Assembly: GCA_030248215.1 (NCBI GenBank)
Contig: JASANG010003862.1
Location: 310,001 to 374,000 of the forward strand
Direction of reading: 5' to 3'
Source: Enoplolaimus lenunculus
Lineage: Eukaryota; Nematoda; Enoplea; Enoplida; Thoracostomopsidae
DNA length: 64,000 bases
Positions 10,928 through 22,729 of the stretch are shown here, piece after piece. The stretch's first letter is position 1, and each line of letters opens with the position of its first letter. Below the pieces are notes generated by a model. The model did not search any database. It was not told the origin of the DNA and saw only the letters and a program-made list of their open reading frames with translations. A program made the translations under genes and the position numbers.

Positions 10928-13900
10928 TTACATATTGTGAAGATTTAGAACAAACACTTCGTTTGAAATATAAAAACTAGCGCCGTTTGGCGTCGGCCTT
11001 AAAATAAACGTTTGATTGTAACTTTTCACTGGATCATCATCTGTCTGAAACAAAATTATAACAATGCATGGCAGTGTTGGTTGTTATTAAGTAAATTTCC
11101 AATTTAACATAGTGAAGCCCAATAGAACATATAATGCTAGCTAATCTACACTCAATACAATTGTCAACCAGCAATGTGAGCATACAACACACTAATGGTT
11201 AGTTATTCGCTTTAGTACTGGGCATCGGATATTTTTTCAGATACGGATATCCGGTTATTCTTGTCGGATATTTATCCGGATATCCGAAATTAAATTTTCT
11301 ATTTCGGATATCCGAGCCTCGACGTTGCGTTTTTTTGGGTTTCCGAACCGTAATTTTCGTTTCTCAGACACTTGTGGTAACTTGTTAGTCTAAGAGAAGT
11401 ACCCTGACCCACAAGCTGGTTGCTGTGAGCGTAAACATACAAATCTAAAAATAGTTTTTATTATGCAACTGTTTCAGTATTTAAACCACTGCAACAGAGA
11501 TTCTATCGAAACTCAGCCTTCCCTTGAACTATATACATGAGTTGTTTACGTTCCAAGAGGAAAGAACCACTTCGAAACTGGCGCTGTGTCGTGCAAACAT
11601 CAGCCCATATTACTTTTGGTGGTGCCCCCTTTCAGCGGCGGATTCAGAAATTTCTGACGGGGAGCAGATTCGTAAATGTTTTGAAACGCAATTTTTCATC
11701 AAAAAACTTTCTGTGCAGATTTGTAATGTAGGAACCATATCATTTTTTACAGAACAACTTTCTGAGTGGGAAATTGTAAGATATTGGTACCTTATAATTA
11801 TATTACAAAAAATTTATGACGAAGGGCATACACTCGCCCGCCCCCTCTGGATCCCCTAGCGCCCACCTTCTCACTAGACCGAAATAGACTAGGTTTAAAT
11901 TTCAGACTAATTTTTGCTTGGGCTTAGGCTAAACCGCTAAGCTTTGTTTTAGACCTTTGTTTTTTAGTTGAGGACGCTTAAACTTAGGAATACGTTTTGG
12001 TTGTTACATTGTTAAAAGTTGTATCAATATTTGTCCATATCTTCAGGACCCACTCTAGTCTTAATATATCGATACATACTTCTGTTTTGACTCTTCATAA
12101 CATCCCCTGATAAATCCAATTAAATTTCATTTTTTCTTTTGGTTTTGTTGTATGAGAAGGAAGCCGCTTTCGTGTAGGGTTTATGTTCGAAAGTTATGAG
12201 CTCATGGGTTCTGCGTCATGGGAAATTCAAATGTGCATTTTACAGATTGCCAGATTTGCAAGCTAGCCTTTTACTAATTAGCATCATACTCAGTTAGGTT
12301 TGGCGTCTCATTAAACCAAGTGCGATCAGAATTTAAAATGACACCCAGTATGTAATCTCGGGACGCGACTTGGTATACGTATATAAGTACATTTTGTTTC
12401 TTGCAAAGGTAATAAATTTAGTATTTATGGTGTGGATTCGATGCAAATTTTTCCCTGGGTTAATTTTGAGGTAATTTAAAAACACGAACTCACTATTTCG
12501 ATGAATATCAAGCTAAACTGAAGTTTTTTAATTTTGGCATGTTTTAAGAAATGAAAATTTTAAATCGTCATGGAATTATGCAGGAACGTGGTTGAATATG
12601 TTAACCTAGGATTGAATACAGGATTTGTTTTGGTCAGCTCCAGCTACTTTAATGGTTAAACAATGTAAATTACTCCTATTTTTTACACAATAGCATTTCG
12701 GATATCCGGTGGATATTCGGATATCCGGATACACGTTTCTTTTCGGATTTATGGTGTGGATTCGATGCAAATTTTTCCCTGGGTTAATTTTGAGGTAATT
12801 TAAAAACACGAACTCACTATTTCGATGAATATCAAGCTAAACTGAAGTTTTTTAATTTTGGCATGTTTTAAGAAATGAAAATTTTAAATCGTCATGGAAT
12901 TATGCAGGAACGTGGTTGAATATGTTAACCTAGGATTGAATACAGGATTTGTTTTGGTCAGCTCCAGCTACTTTAATGGTTAAACAATGTAAATTACTCC
13001 TATTTTTTACACAATAGCATTTCGGATATCCGGTGGATATTCGGATATCCGGATACACGTTTCTTTTCGGATTCATATCCGAATATTTTTCATATCGGGA
13101 TATCCGGTACCCCCATCTTTATTAGTTATATATATTTATAACAAAAACAAATGTAATTATTTCTTTAATTTCGACAAAAGAACTACATACCATCCTGTTT
13201 TTAAATTAAACTGACTAACCATATTACACTAAAACATTAAGGTATCCAAGATGATAAGAAAAGCCTTGGACTCATTTTTAAACAACAATATAAACCAAAT
13301 TGCGATTACGCCATGTGAAATATTTGAGCTCATCTGGTGTAGCAGCATGTCCAACTAAAAACTTAATTTTTTTACAATAAGTTAGCGAGTCTGTAAGTTT
13401 GAAACCAACGCTGTTCGTCATACGAAGCTTCGACTATCTATAAACATGTTTTGCGTACCGAAACTTTAACTCATAAACCATTAACTCACCTGTAATTGAC
13501 CTAATACGCAAACCAAAATGCTCCCATCAACAACAGGTTGACAACTAACTTTCGTTAGGCTTCGCTTTATCGTTTTGAAAGGCAGTGACTGCAGATAAAT
13601 ATATAAATACATGCCGCTGATGGGAATAACAAAGAAAATAATCACTCATCACTACCATTTTCTGTTGTGAAATTCTTAGTCACTAAAACTGCCGATTATT
13701 ACCGATGCAGATTAATCGGCACATCCTTTAGAAAACTATTCTAAATCATGATAACAAATATTAAAAATCAATTACCAAAGTACAAGCTACACATTGCTCT
13801 GCTGTACATAATGACCGCCTGGTATGTCACTTACTGCAATTTTCTGTAGAATAGCGTCCTTTCCTTTTACTTGAGCGTCTTCAAATGTAAGAAATGACTC

Positions 13901-16515
13901 TTGAGCCTGAAACATATATTTCGACAAAGTATAAAAATTACACACTTCGCTAAACATAGTTTTCCAAGGTTTATAATTTTATTTGAAAATAAGGGCTATT
14001 GAAAATAATATTTTAACATGCTTCTCAAATCCCTAACTTTGTATTGCAAAAAATTATACACGTAGGTACGAATTGCTGGCATATCCACGTGGGTTTTGTC
14101 CGAAAGTTTGTCTGTATCTACGTAAACATAAAGTATTCAGCCAGAGAGTGATTTTACATTTCTCAAACGAGACAAAATAAAAATTTATAATATAGACACG
14201 TCTATTTATCTTTTCAATTATTTTACGGCGTTACGTATCTGTTGTTCTTTCCCAATGAAGTTTTAAACATCCTTTATAATTTTGGTGCTAATTTTAATGA
14301 GAGTAATATGCATTCAGTACACATCAACAGTAGTTTTAAACGTTCGTCCGTCTATCTAATCTATGTTCATTGCGACCGTTCAAAATTACAAAAAATTTTA
14401 CATTTTGTTCGTGAACAGCAACGCTATAGCTGTTTGGAGAGGTCTCTCCATCTTACCACCACGTTCAACCTATAGACATTTTTTATACGTTAAATGAAAA
14501 ATTTTTGTTTGGAAGCCAGTTATCCTGGGGTAAGCCTAAATTAGGACATTCTACATTACTTCACTATTTATTACTTACAAGCATTCTAATTTCAGCACTA
14601 AAGGGTTTTTGAGTGCGAGAAACTTGAATAAATTGTCTAAAGCCTCCAAAACCGATAATTGAATGCAGGGTGCAACCGGAATTCCGGTTCCGGCATTTTT
14701 TCACCTTCCGGTTCCGGTTCCGGTAAATTTTTACCGGATTTAAAAATTCCGGTGTTAAAATTTGGCCGTTTTCTTAACTTTGCTAATTTTTTAGAATCTC
14801 TTTTGAAAGTCACTTGTACTCCGAATATAAGCCATTGATGGTGGATTTCACTTCAGTCGATGATGAAAATCTAAAATACAACAAATAAAATAAATACCTA
14901 TGTTCGACTAAGGTTATTTCACAAATAATAGAGCAAAAAATAAGATTAAAATGAAATTTTTGGTGAAATGTATTTTTCACTTTCCGGTTTCGTTTCCGGT
15001 TCCGGTAAAATTTTCAAATTCCGGTTCCGGTTCCGGTAAATTGTAATTCCGGTTGCACCCTGATTGAATGTAAGCTACGTAATAGCGAATTTGCATATTT
15101 GCTTAATTGATAAGCCTAAATAATGGTTTTTTAAATTATTCCTCAAGTTTTTAAGGTTACGTTAGGGTTTCTGAGTGCGAGGAATTTGAATAAATTGTTT
15201 ACAAACATCCAAAACTAATAAATGAATAGTTAGCTAATAACTAATTTGCATATTAGCTTAACTGCTTACGTGTGTTGAGCTTCGCCCAATACATGTAGCC
15301 CCACTACGACTGGTATTATATCAAATTTCAACTAAAAGTTCGCCAACTATTCTCTGCTGCAAAACAAACTATATATTTCTGGATGAAATTTTAATATATT
15401 TCTAGTAAATTCGTAAACAACGTTCTTTCAATGAACATTTTCACTCGAGTCTGATTGTCAACAACAAGATGTAGCCAGATATCCACGTCAAGCCGACAAA
15501 ACTTAGCAGTCCAGAGCACATTATAACGTAATAGTCGTATTTTTCAGGTAATCCGCGATGAACACAACGCCAATAGCATAATTTTGATGTATCTCAAAAA
15601 TTTTTCACCTTGCGTTAAATAATGCTGATTTTATCGGTGCTGAACTGAAATTTTGAGTGGGATAACGTGACATATCAGTGTTTTACGTCTTACGTGTTAC
15701 GGGATAGACCCCTGCAAATTAAAACTTCAACAAAAACAACATGACACATTTCCTGAAAAGATAAGTTCATTTTGAAAACGGTAATTTTTCCCTGTTTTCC
15801 CTGACGAAATAGCAAAATTCCCTGTTTTTCCTGCGTTGTCTAATGAGAGGACGCCATGGAACATAGTGGCGGCCTCAGCCTGCAGGCAGATCAGAAGGGG
15901 ACTCGGCTGAGTAATAGTCAACAGATCTGACTGGATATATTAAAAACTAAGGATGCACAGATCCAAAATTTTTGCCGATGCGGATTAGCTTATCACTATC
16001 AGAACGTAATAGGATTTCTGCGACAGTGCTATTACTGATATATGATTGTTACCTTTGTATTTTGTGCCAAATAAATGAATATACCGTAGTTACGTTGTTT
16101 TCTTTTTCAATCGTGTATTGTTAATGTTTTTTGAGCGGAATATTCCACTCAAAATTCGTGATTTAGAATTTTTCTGTAATGGTTCGGTACTGATGCAAAA
16201 CAATTCTGAGACTCTCAAAAAGTCTCAAGGCCCAGTCTCAAACAGCTTGAGACTGTCTGAGTCTCAGTTTCAACGTTTTCATTGAGACTCCCATTCCTGG
16301 CCGATGCCGATACACGCGAAAGCGCGGATTATTACCGATTCCGATGCCGATTACTCGACACATCCTAATTAAAAACTTATCAATCAAACTAAACATACAT
16401 CATATAAATCGGATAATCCAAGTGACCTGGATTGCTGATCATTCACGTCAAACTTTTGATAATAGTGTGCTACGAAAGCCTGACCAATTGCGTCAAAGTT
16501 AGGGTTATGCGGCAT
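10928..16515 (-). CDS. Ntf2: Nuclear transport factor 2 (NTF2), 4 exons
   Basis: NTF2 carries Ran-GDP from cytoplasm to nucleus through FG-repeat nucleoporins. Minus-strand exons are 16515-16399, 13906-13835, 13588-13490 and 11044-10928. All junctions are phase 0, with good GT and AG sites (for example GTAAGT after exon 2, TTTCAG before exons 2 and 4). They encode about 134 aa, close to the usual 125-130. Exon 1 gives MPHNPNFDAIGQAFVAHYYQ, exon 2 AQESFLTFEDAQVKGKDAIL, exon 3 SLPFKTIKRSL to VLGQLQ, exon 4 TDDDPVKSYNQTFILRP and the end LNLHNM. The Glu of the LTFE motif and the two Asp of TDDDP correspond to human Glu42, Asp92 and Asp94, known Ran-GDP contacts. The start is set by homology; the frame stays open upstream to an ATG at 16572. 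Introns are packed with MITEs. The linker after exon 1's KFD is about three residues longer than in the fly protein. Confidence 0.9.
11625..11870. mobile_element. Foldback of the GGATYCAGAAATTTCTGACGGGG family
   Basis: Left end GGCGGATTCAGAAATTTC followed by TGACGGGG; right end CCGCCCCCTCTGGATCC. A related element sits at about 60340-60630. No coding sequence. Confidence 0.4.
12424..13071. repeat. Exact tandem duplication, 2 x 324 bp
   Basis: 12424-12747 and 12748-13071 read the same base for base by eye. The unit starts TTTATGGTGTGGATTCGATG and ends just after the ATATCCGG-rich end of the host element. Identity implies a recent event or gene conversion. Confidence 0.9.
14598..15115. repeat. 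Older interspersed repeat split by a MITE
   Basis: The pieces 14598-14657 and 15063-15115 together match the uninterrupted copies at 15165-15330 and 58555-58720 (shared motifs GAGTGCGAG, CCTCCAAAACCGATAA, ATTTGCATAT). The break is exactly where the MITE 14666-15062 sits. Confidence 0.65.
14666..15062. mobile_element. hAT-like MITE family 2, perfect 8-bp TSD
   Basis: 397-bp element, starting CAGGGTGCAACCGGAATT and ending AATTCCGGTTGCACCCTG, with CCGGTTCCGG clusters inside both ends. ATTGAATG is duplicated at 14658-14665 and 15063-15070. It lies in NTF2 intron 1 and is inserted into an older repeat. Decayed relatives occur at about 19027-19416, 19854-20110, 20598-20830, 22150-22414, 23925-24020, 25050-25266 and 36995-37060. 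Confidence 0.88.
15165..15330. repeat. Interspersed repeat, uninterrupted copy
   Basis: Runs from TTAGGGTTTCTGAGTGCGAG to CCCCACTACGACTGGTAT and matches 58555-58720 over most of its length. It serves as the paralogous empty site for the insertion at 14666. Class unknown; no A or B box seen. Confidence 0.6.
15949..16367. mobile_element. MITE with AGGATG ends, 10-bp flanking repeat
   Basis: Starts AAGGATGCACAGATCC and ends GACACATCCTA; GCCGATGCGGATT-like motifs occur inside both ends. ATTAAAAACT flanks it at 15939-15948 and 16368-16377. The TSD may be 8-10 bp depending on where the end is placed. It sits in NTF2 intron 1 close to exon 1. A fragment of the same family lies near 13685-13735. Confidence 0.65.
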
Positions 16516-17785
16516 AGTTACTACAAGTATATTATTATTATTTACAAAACTGCTTGCTGAATGCTTGACCAACAGTTATACGCCTCATTCAGTGCCACCG
16601 GTATCAGAGGTAGAATAGCGTTACGTGCGTCATGTGTATTGTTGTTTGGGACGAAACTATACTTACAATATCTTATGCTCAAAAACTCGAATTACGTAAT
16701 CAACCGGATAACACCACAAGATAAATCTTAAGATTTCACACAGTATTCTATATAGAAAAGTTCTATTTACAAGAAGACAATCGCGTTAACACTGCTAAAC
16801 ACAATCGGAACCTGAATTGCTGCTAGATTCTCGCGCACGTATTTAGTTATATAATTCATTCAAGCTAAAACCTAGCTAAGTAGTTATCTAAACATAAATT
16901 GGTTGGCTCCACAACAAACCACTGGTTAGTTGACAGTTGTATAAACATATTCCTATATATAAGCCTAAGCGTAAGCCTAAGCAAAAAAAATCATCTATAT
17001 GTTATGTTTTGCTCCAATGCAGTCCGTTCCACGCCTGATCTTTGCAGGGACCCACTCGCCATAGAGTAAACGGAAAGTTATGAAAAAGTTTTCCTATTAT
17101 ACCGTCACAGAAAACATAATTTCGTTCGATTGTAACTTGACACGGAAATATAGAAATGTTTTGCGCAAACTAATATGATGCATTTCAGCGGTCTGATATA
17201 CAGCGTAATGTTTGATCTCATTGAAAAACACAAGATTAGAATACAACCGTGCAACCATCGTACTGTGTCTGGCTCTGATCGGGCTTGCAACCTGGGACGC
17301 AGAAGGCTTAGCTTCGTTTTGTAGAAAAATTTTATCCTTTCACACTGGTGAAGTTTAGCCATGTGAAATTTTATACGCAAGTCAGTATTAAAATTGTTTT
17401 GATTCGTACTTGCTCTAAGAAGTCTGGCAACTACACAACTCAAAATTTTTCTGTTTAATAGAAATTGCACTGTTCAATGAGCTTTAACTTTATTTGCAAC
17501 CTGCACAACTTTCATGTTGTACTTGCCACAAATTCAAATACTATATTACGAGAATTTCAAGTTCGATTACTTATATTACTTACGTTCCACTAGTTTAGAC
17601 GATAGGTTTACCCAGTTTAATGAACTTGTGTCTAATTATGCATTACTGCTATAACTAGCTAGCTAGCATCAGGAGCCGTATTCTCAATTCTATAAAGGAC
17701 CGAGTATACATGTAAAGGTCCGGAAGACCGGAAACAAGTAATAACCTCATGCTGGTGCTGTACATTGGTAAAATCACTACTGCGT
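16516..17785. other. NTF2 5' flank; no other gene recognised
   Basis: No recognisable promoter element. Short CCTAAGC hexamer runs near 16965. A 121-residue minus-strand frame at 17105-17470 has no domain and no splice support. Confidence 0.35.
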
Positions 17786-17852
17786 ATATAGTGCCTGTCA
17801 GTCTAGGTAGGATCCGAGACATCAGACCTTTCTACCAAGCAGCTGGAAAAGT

Positions 17853-17925
17853 GGGTTAGGGCGGAGATCGAACTCTCAGCCTATGGTTCCGTAAGCGAGC
17901 ACTCTACCATTGCGCCACGTAGCCC
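17853..17925 (-). tRNA. tRNA-like sequence, copy 1 (probably tRNA-derived repeat)
   Basis: Minus strand: the GGGCTAC 5' end is followed by the A-box-like TGGCGCAATGGTAGAG. The B-box-like GAGTTCGATCTCC is followed by a 3' acceptor strand that here reads CTAACCC, so it pairs with GGGCTA less well than in the other copies. The anticodon hairpin has an 8-base loop, which is not canonical. Confidence 0.3.
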
Positions 17926-18214
17926 GCCTCTCCAACTGCATTTTTCGTCGACTATATGTGTCGACGCTATGCTGCCAGCTAGCATACATGCAGTGCACTG
18001 CACTATATTGCATGTGCACATAACGGACAAGCATGTCTCACATGCTTACATGCCCTTATTTTCAACAAGGTCGTCCCTTGACCGTCCATCCAATTTTCGA
18101 CTGGATACCGTGTTCATAGCGCGGCAGTTTACCATTGCGCTCACGGCGTAGCCCCCATGTCAGTCTAGGTAGGATCCGAGACATCAGACCTTTCTACCAA
18201 GCAGCTGGAAAAGC

Positions 18215-18287
18215 GGGCTAGAGCGGAGATCGAACTCTCAGCCTATGGATCCGTAAGCGAGCACTCTACCATTGCGCCACGTAGCCC
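18215..18287 (-). tRNA. tRNA-like sequence, copy 2
   Basis: 73 nt, with GGGCTA pairing to TAGCCC at the ends. GCTTA pairs with TAGGC around the loop CGGATCCA (8 bases). The T-arm pairs only as GAGA/TCTC. Best preserved end stem of the four, but the anticodon and T arms are off standard, so a tRNA-derived repeat is likelier than a working tRNA. Confidence 0.35.
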
Positions 18288-18405
18288 GCCTCTCCAACTG
18301 CATTTTTCGTCGACTATATGTGTCGACCCTATGCTGCCAGCTAGCATATGTCAGTCTAGGTAGGAACCGGGACATCAGACCTTTCAACTAAGCAGCTGGA
18401 AAAGC

Positions 18406-18478
18406 GGGCTAGAGCGGGGATCGAACTCTCAGCCTATGGATCACTAAGCGAGCACTCTACCACTGCGCCACGTAGCCC
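18406..18478 (-). tRNA. tRNA-like sequence, copy 3
   Basis: Same structure as copy 2 with loop GTGATCCA and one changed base in the A-box-like region (GCGCAGTGG). Confidence 0.3.
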
Positions 18479-18749
18479 GCCTCTCCAACTGCCTTTTTCG
18501 TCGACTATATGTGTCGACCGTACACCACAATGTGCATTGCATTTATTGCATATGCACCAGGACAAGCATGTCTCACATGCTTACATGTCCTTATTTTCAA
18601 CAAGGTCGTCCCTTGACCGTCCATCCTATTTTCGACTGGATACCGTGCTCTTAGCGCGGCAGTTTACCATTGCGCTCACAGCGTAGCCCCCATGTCAGTC
18701 TAGGTAGGAACCGGGACATCAGACCTTTCAACTAAGCAGGTGGAAAAGC

Positions 18750-18822
18750 GGGCTAGAGCGGGGATCGAACTCTCAGCCTATGGATCACTAAGCGACCACT
18801 CTACCACTGCGCCACGTAGCCC
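18750..18822 (-). tRNA. tRNA-like sequence, copy 4
   Basis: Almost identical to copy 3, 344 bp away, as part of the duplicated T-H block. Confidence 0.3.
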
Positions 18823-19826
18823 GCCTCTCCAACTGCCTTTTTCGTCGACTATATGTGTCGACCGTACACCACAATGTGCATTGCATTTATTGCATATGCA
18901 CCAGGACAAGCATGTCTCACATGCTTACAGCATACATGCAGTGCACTGCACTATATTGCATGTGCACATAACGGACAAGCATGTCTCACATGCTTTACAG
19001 TGCCTTAAGATGCAGCAGCAGTAAAGGATATTGAATTTTTACCGGAACGAAACGGATGCCGGATATTGTATATGTTGAAATAATTTATTTTTTTCGCTGT
19101 ATTCTTAGCATGCTCAAGGTTTTCGCCTATTATAAAATTCAGAATTGCTGTTGATAAACTGATAATACAAAAATGCGTTTAACTCTTGCTCGCTTAATTC
19201 AAAAATAACTGAAACGTATCAAAATTTTAACTTCTTGACTTGCCCAAAAATGTGATCGCAGCCAGATATTAAAGAAGCTTACTTGTTAAATGCAGTTTTA
19301 TGATATCCCGACCGAACCGCAAATATTCAGTAAGTTTATAGCGGATTCCGCAACCGGATACGGGTATTAGTTTTTGCCGGATAATAAACCGGAACAGGAT
19401 ATCCGGGCGCACCCTGGCAATGACTGGACTTTTCAAAAACGTGGATTTCCGACCGATCCGAAGGCGGTGATCCTAGAACAGTTTTAATGCAGTTTTACAC
19501 AATCGTGCAGCTCGTACGTTATTACAAGACACTGTTCAGCTCGTTTTTCTGACAAGTAGCAAGTATAAAACGCAAAATAATGCAACACAAGCCGGAAGTC
19601 CCGTTTAAGTCAACTTTGGTTTTCCCCGACTTTCGACGCTAATAACTTTTGTACTACAGCATACGTCCGAAAAGTAACGTGTGCGACAAGTCCTTGGGAA
19701 TTGTCTCGATACACGACATATAGCCGAACTCTATCAGACACAGCCTATGGGACTGCTAATCCAACTACGACCGGGCTGTGAATGTAGGATATACTAGACT
19801 ATTTTTCAAAAGGACCGAGCGGAAGT

Positions 19827-22442
19827 GAATTCGACGTAGGCTTTCCCCTAGATCAGGGTGCAACGGGAAATATAATTTACCGGAACCAGAATTTAAAAAA
19901 ATTACCGGAACCGAAAAATGAAAAATACATGCCACCGAAAAATTCATTTTAAGTTTTTTTTTGCAATCTTCATGGTGAAATAACCCCAGTTGGAGATAGG
20001 TATTCACTTTATCTGCTGTATTTTAGATTTTCATAATCCACGGAAGCGAAATTTACCTTCGATGTTTTATTTTCGGCGATTATCAAGACTGAAAATTGCT
20101 CTTCACCATTATTATTCTAACTAATTTTGCAACGGAAAATTAGTTGCTCAAAATTGCAAAAACATCAGCCAAAGGCTGAACCAAATTGCGCGATTGCGAT
20201 CAAAGACTCGAACTTTTACGCAATATAACTGACACTGTCGCTCAAAATAATATTCTTGCGAGCTCGCGATAACAAGAGCAAAAACACGTAAGGAACAAAA
20301 TACAACACATTTTGTCACATCCCCGTTTCTTACATGACGTCTCTTGTCATGGATTTCAAATGCCAATACCATGTTTATGTGTGTTATAAAACTTGATACC
20401 AATAAACTGCATTTTCGAAGTTTAATCCTCTGCCCTTTTCGATAGCTCAGAGCTATGAGGAGTTTTGTGGCAAACAAAAATTTTCGAACTTTGAGCATAC
20501 TTAGAAAATTTTGAGGCGTTCGAATTCGAAGCATGAAGCGAGGCTGAAAATCTTCTTGTTTTGGGGGTAGGCACCAGTTTGCGATTACGGTAGGAATCAG
20601 TGTGCACCCGGAATTAAAATTTATCGGAACCGGAATTTGAAAATTACTAGAACCGAAACCGGAATATGAAAAATTCATGCCGCCGAAAAATTCATTTTAA
20701 TTTTCTTTTTTGCAATATTATTAGTGAAATAGCCGTAGAGGAAATATGTATTCACTTCATCTGCTGTATTCACGGAAGCGAAATCTACCTTCGATATTTT
20801 ATTTTCCGCGATTGCTAAGGTTTGCATTTTTGAAAATCGAACGGTGCCACAAAATTTGTCCTACTTCAGGGTGTACACCAAAGTTTGAAAAATGAAAGAT
20901 CTGCCACTCGATAGTTGGGTGTGTTGTTTGTGTGTTAAATTGTGTTGTGTGCATTTGTATTGTGTTTGTGTATGTGTTGTGGGTGGCTAAATTTGAGGAG
21001 TTTTGTGATAGGTCAGGGCTATCACAATTTTCGGGAAGACGCTGAGGCGTGACAGCTCTGGTATAACCCATTGCTATCACGAGCTCATTTTTTCATTTTT
21101 AAAATGACCTCGTGAAAGCCCTGGGCTATAGCAGATTTTGTGGTGTCGTTGACAAAATTATTGTGAACGGCGCATAAGGCGCAAAACCCCGACCTTCATT
21201 CAACTTATGTTTTCATTAACGTGATCCATAGACTGGTTTCAATGGCACAAAAAATTGACTAACATATGTGTTATATATTGACGAATATGACACAGTCTTT
21301 TTCATTTCAACATATTTACATATATGTACATCAAATTCATCTTCAACGACGACTTCTGACTTTAACGGCACTTTGTGCGGAAGCACCATACATTGACGTG
21401 TCACTGCGACTCCATTCTGGATAGCCATGTGCCATTTGCATCGAAGTTGCACGGCTGACCAACAGGTTTGCGGTTAATCAACCGTACCAATCGTTGAACC
21501 TGCTGCTGCCATCGTATAACTTACTTGATTCGTATCCGTTATCTGTCTTCCTTGACCACACACAGCTTGAGCTCTGGGTGCGGCGGGATATCCGGTTCTT
21601 GTGTAATATCCGGCAAAAGCAGATGTCCAGTATCCGGTATAAATCCACCGGACACCGGATATTTACCGTTATGGTGACTATCATAAAACTGCTTTTTACA
21701 TGTGGCCGTTTTTAACATCTTGTTGCGGTTACATTTTTGAGCTGTGCAAGAAGTTCAAGTTTTGATACGTTTTCAGATACTATTGACTTATGTAAGCGAA
21801 CGAGAGTTAAACGCGTTTTTGCATTAAATAATTTCAGTTTATCACCAGCAATGAAAAATTTTATAACTGACAAAAACCTTAAGCAAGCTAAAAATACAGA
21901 AAAAAAATAAATTTAACATACGTATGTGATATCCGGTTCCTGTTCCGGTAAAAATTCATTATCCGGTTACCGTAACGTGCTTTTGCTCTTGTTATCGCGA
22001 GCTCGCAAGAATATTATTTTGACCGACAGTGTCAGTTGTTTTGCCTAAAAGTTCTAGTCTTTGATGACAATCGCGCAATTTGGTTCAGCCTTTGGCTGTA
22101 GTTTTTGCAATTTTGAGCAACTAATTTTTCGTTGCAAAATTAGTTAGAATTATATATAATTTGAAGAGCAATTTCCAATCTTGATAATCGCCGAAATTAA
22201 ACCACCGAAGGTAAATTTCGCTTCCGTGAATTATGAAAATCTAAAATACAGCAGATAAAGTGAATATATATCTCTAACTAAGGTTATTTCACCATGAAGA
22301 TTGCAAAAAAGAAAATTAAAATGAATTTTTTGGTGGCATGTATTTTTCATTTTTCGGTTCCGGTAATTTTTTCAAATTCCGGTTTTGGTAAATTACAATT
22401 ACGGTGGCACCCTGATCAAGGGGAAAGCCTACGTCTAATTCC
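19827..22442. repeat. Long inverted repeat, arms about 465 bp
   Basis: The left arm 19827-20290 and right arm 21974-22442 are reverse complements with scattered differences. Shared landmarks: GACGTAGGCTTTCCCC outermost, the hAT-like end GATCAGGGTG, GGAAGCGAAATTTACC, and TTGCGAGCTCGCGATAAC innermost. The 1.7-kb spacer holds a further hAT-like fragment (from 20598), a GT-rich run (20915-20990) and a GGATATCCGG-type fragment (21585-21670). Since both arms include DNA outside the MITE ends, the structure looks like an inverted duplication or a larger long-TIR element. The right arm ends about 290 bp before the FBXO42 start codon. Confidence 0.75.
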
Positions 22443-22729
22443 GTGGAGAATATCCAACATTCACATGGTGACCACGATGGTCTCCACAAGGAAACGAAAC
22501 GAAAGTAAGTTCGAGGTGATTCCCGGTTACGGTAAACAATTCGCTATTCGACTCCGGTTGTGGTATCCTATTGGCATCCAGTCGAAGCCTGCAAGTACCA
22601 GCTCCGCCACCTAAAAGATCATGCGTGGCATTTATATATTTACAATATATTATTATACCGATTTGGCAACTGTGCATTAAATATTAAAATATTTCTGTTA
22701 TGTAAGCGGCTGAGTGAAGTTAATCCAAT

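Larger units (their letters stand above)
11218..13116. mobile_element. TIR element with GGATATCCGG ends, in NTF2 intron 3
   Basis: The left end CTGGGCATCGGATA and right end TATCCGGTACCCCCAT are imperfect inverted repeats, each followed inward by several GGATATCCGGAT motifs. Flanks CTTTAGTA (11210-11217) and CTTTATTA (13117-13124) match at 7 of 8 bases, suggesting an 8-bp target duplication. The interior has no transposase. It contains a foldback of another family (about 11625-11870) and an exact 324-bp tandem duplication near the right end. Confidence 0.6.
17785..19010 (-). repeat. Tandem cluster of tRNA-like and GTGCAC modules
   Basis: Two modules alternate. Module T (about 190 bp) holds a 73-nt tRNA-like sequence plus TGTCAGTCTAGGTAGGA on one side and the inverted pair GTCGAC...GTCGAC on the other. 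Module H (about 175 bp) has TGCAGTGCACTGCA, ACAAGCATGTCTCACATGC and a degraded TACCATTGCGCTCAC-GTAGCCCCC segment that itself looks like a decayed T. The approximate order is T, H, T, T, H, T, then partial H copies. The similarity of copies points to local unequal exchange. Confidence 0.75.

Noticed and set aside
17105-17470. 121-aa minus-strand ORF
   Set aside because: Composition and context look random; no domain or splice partners.
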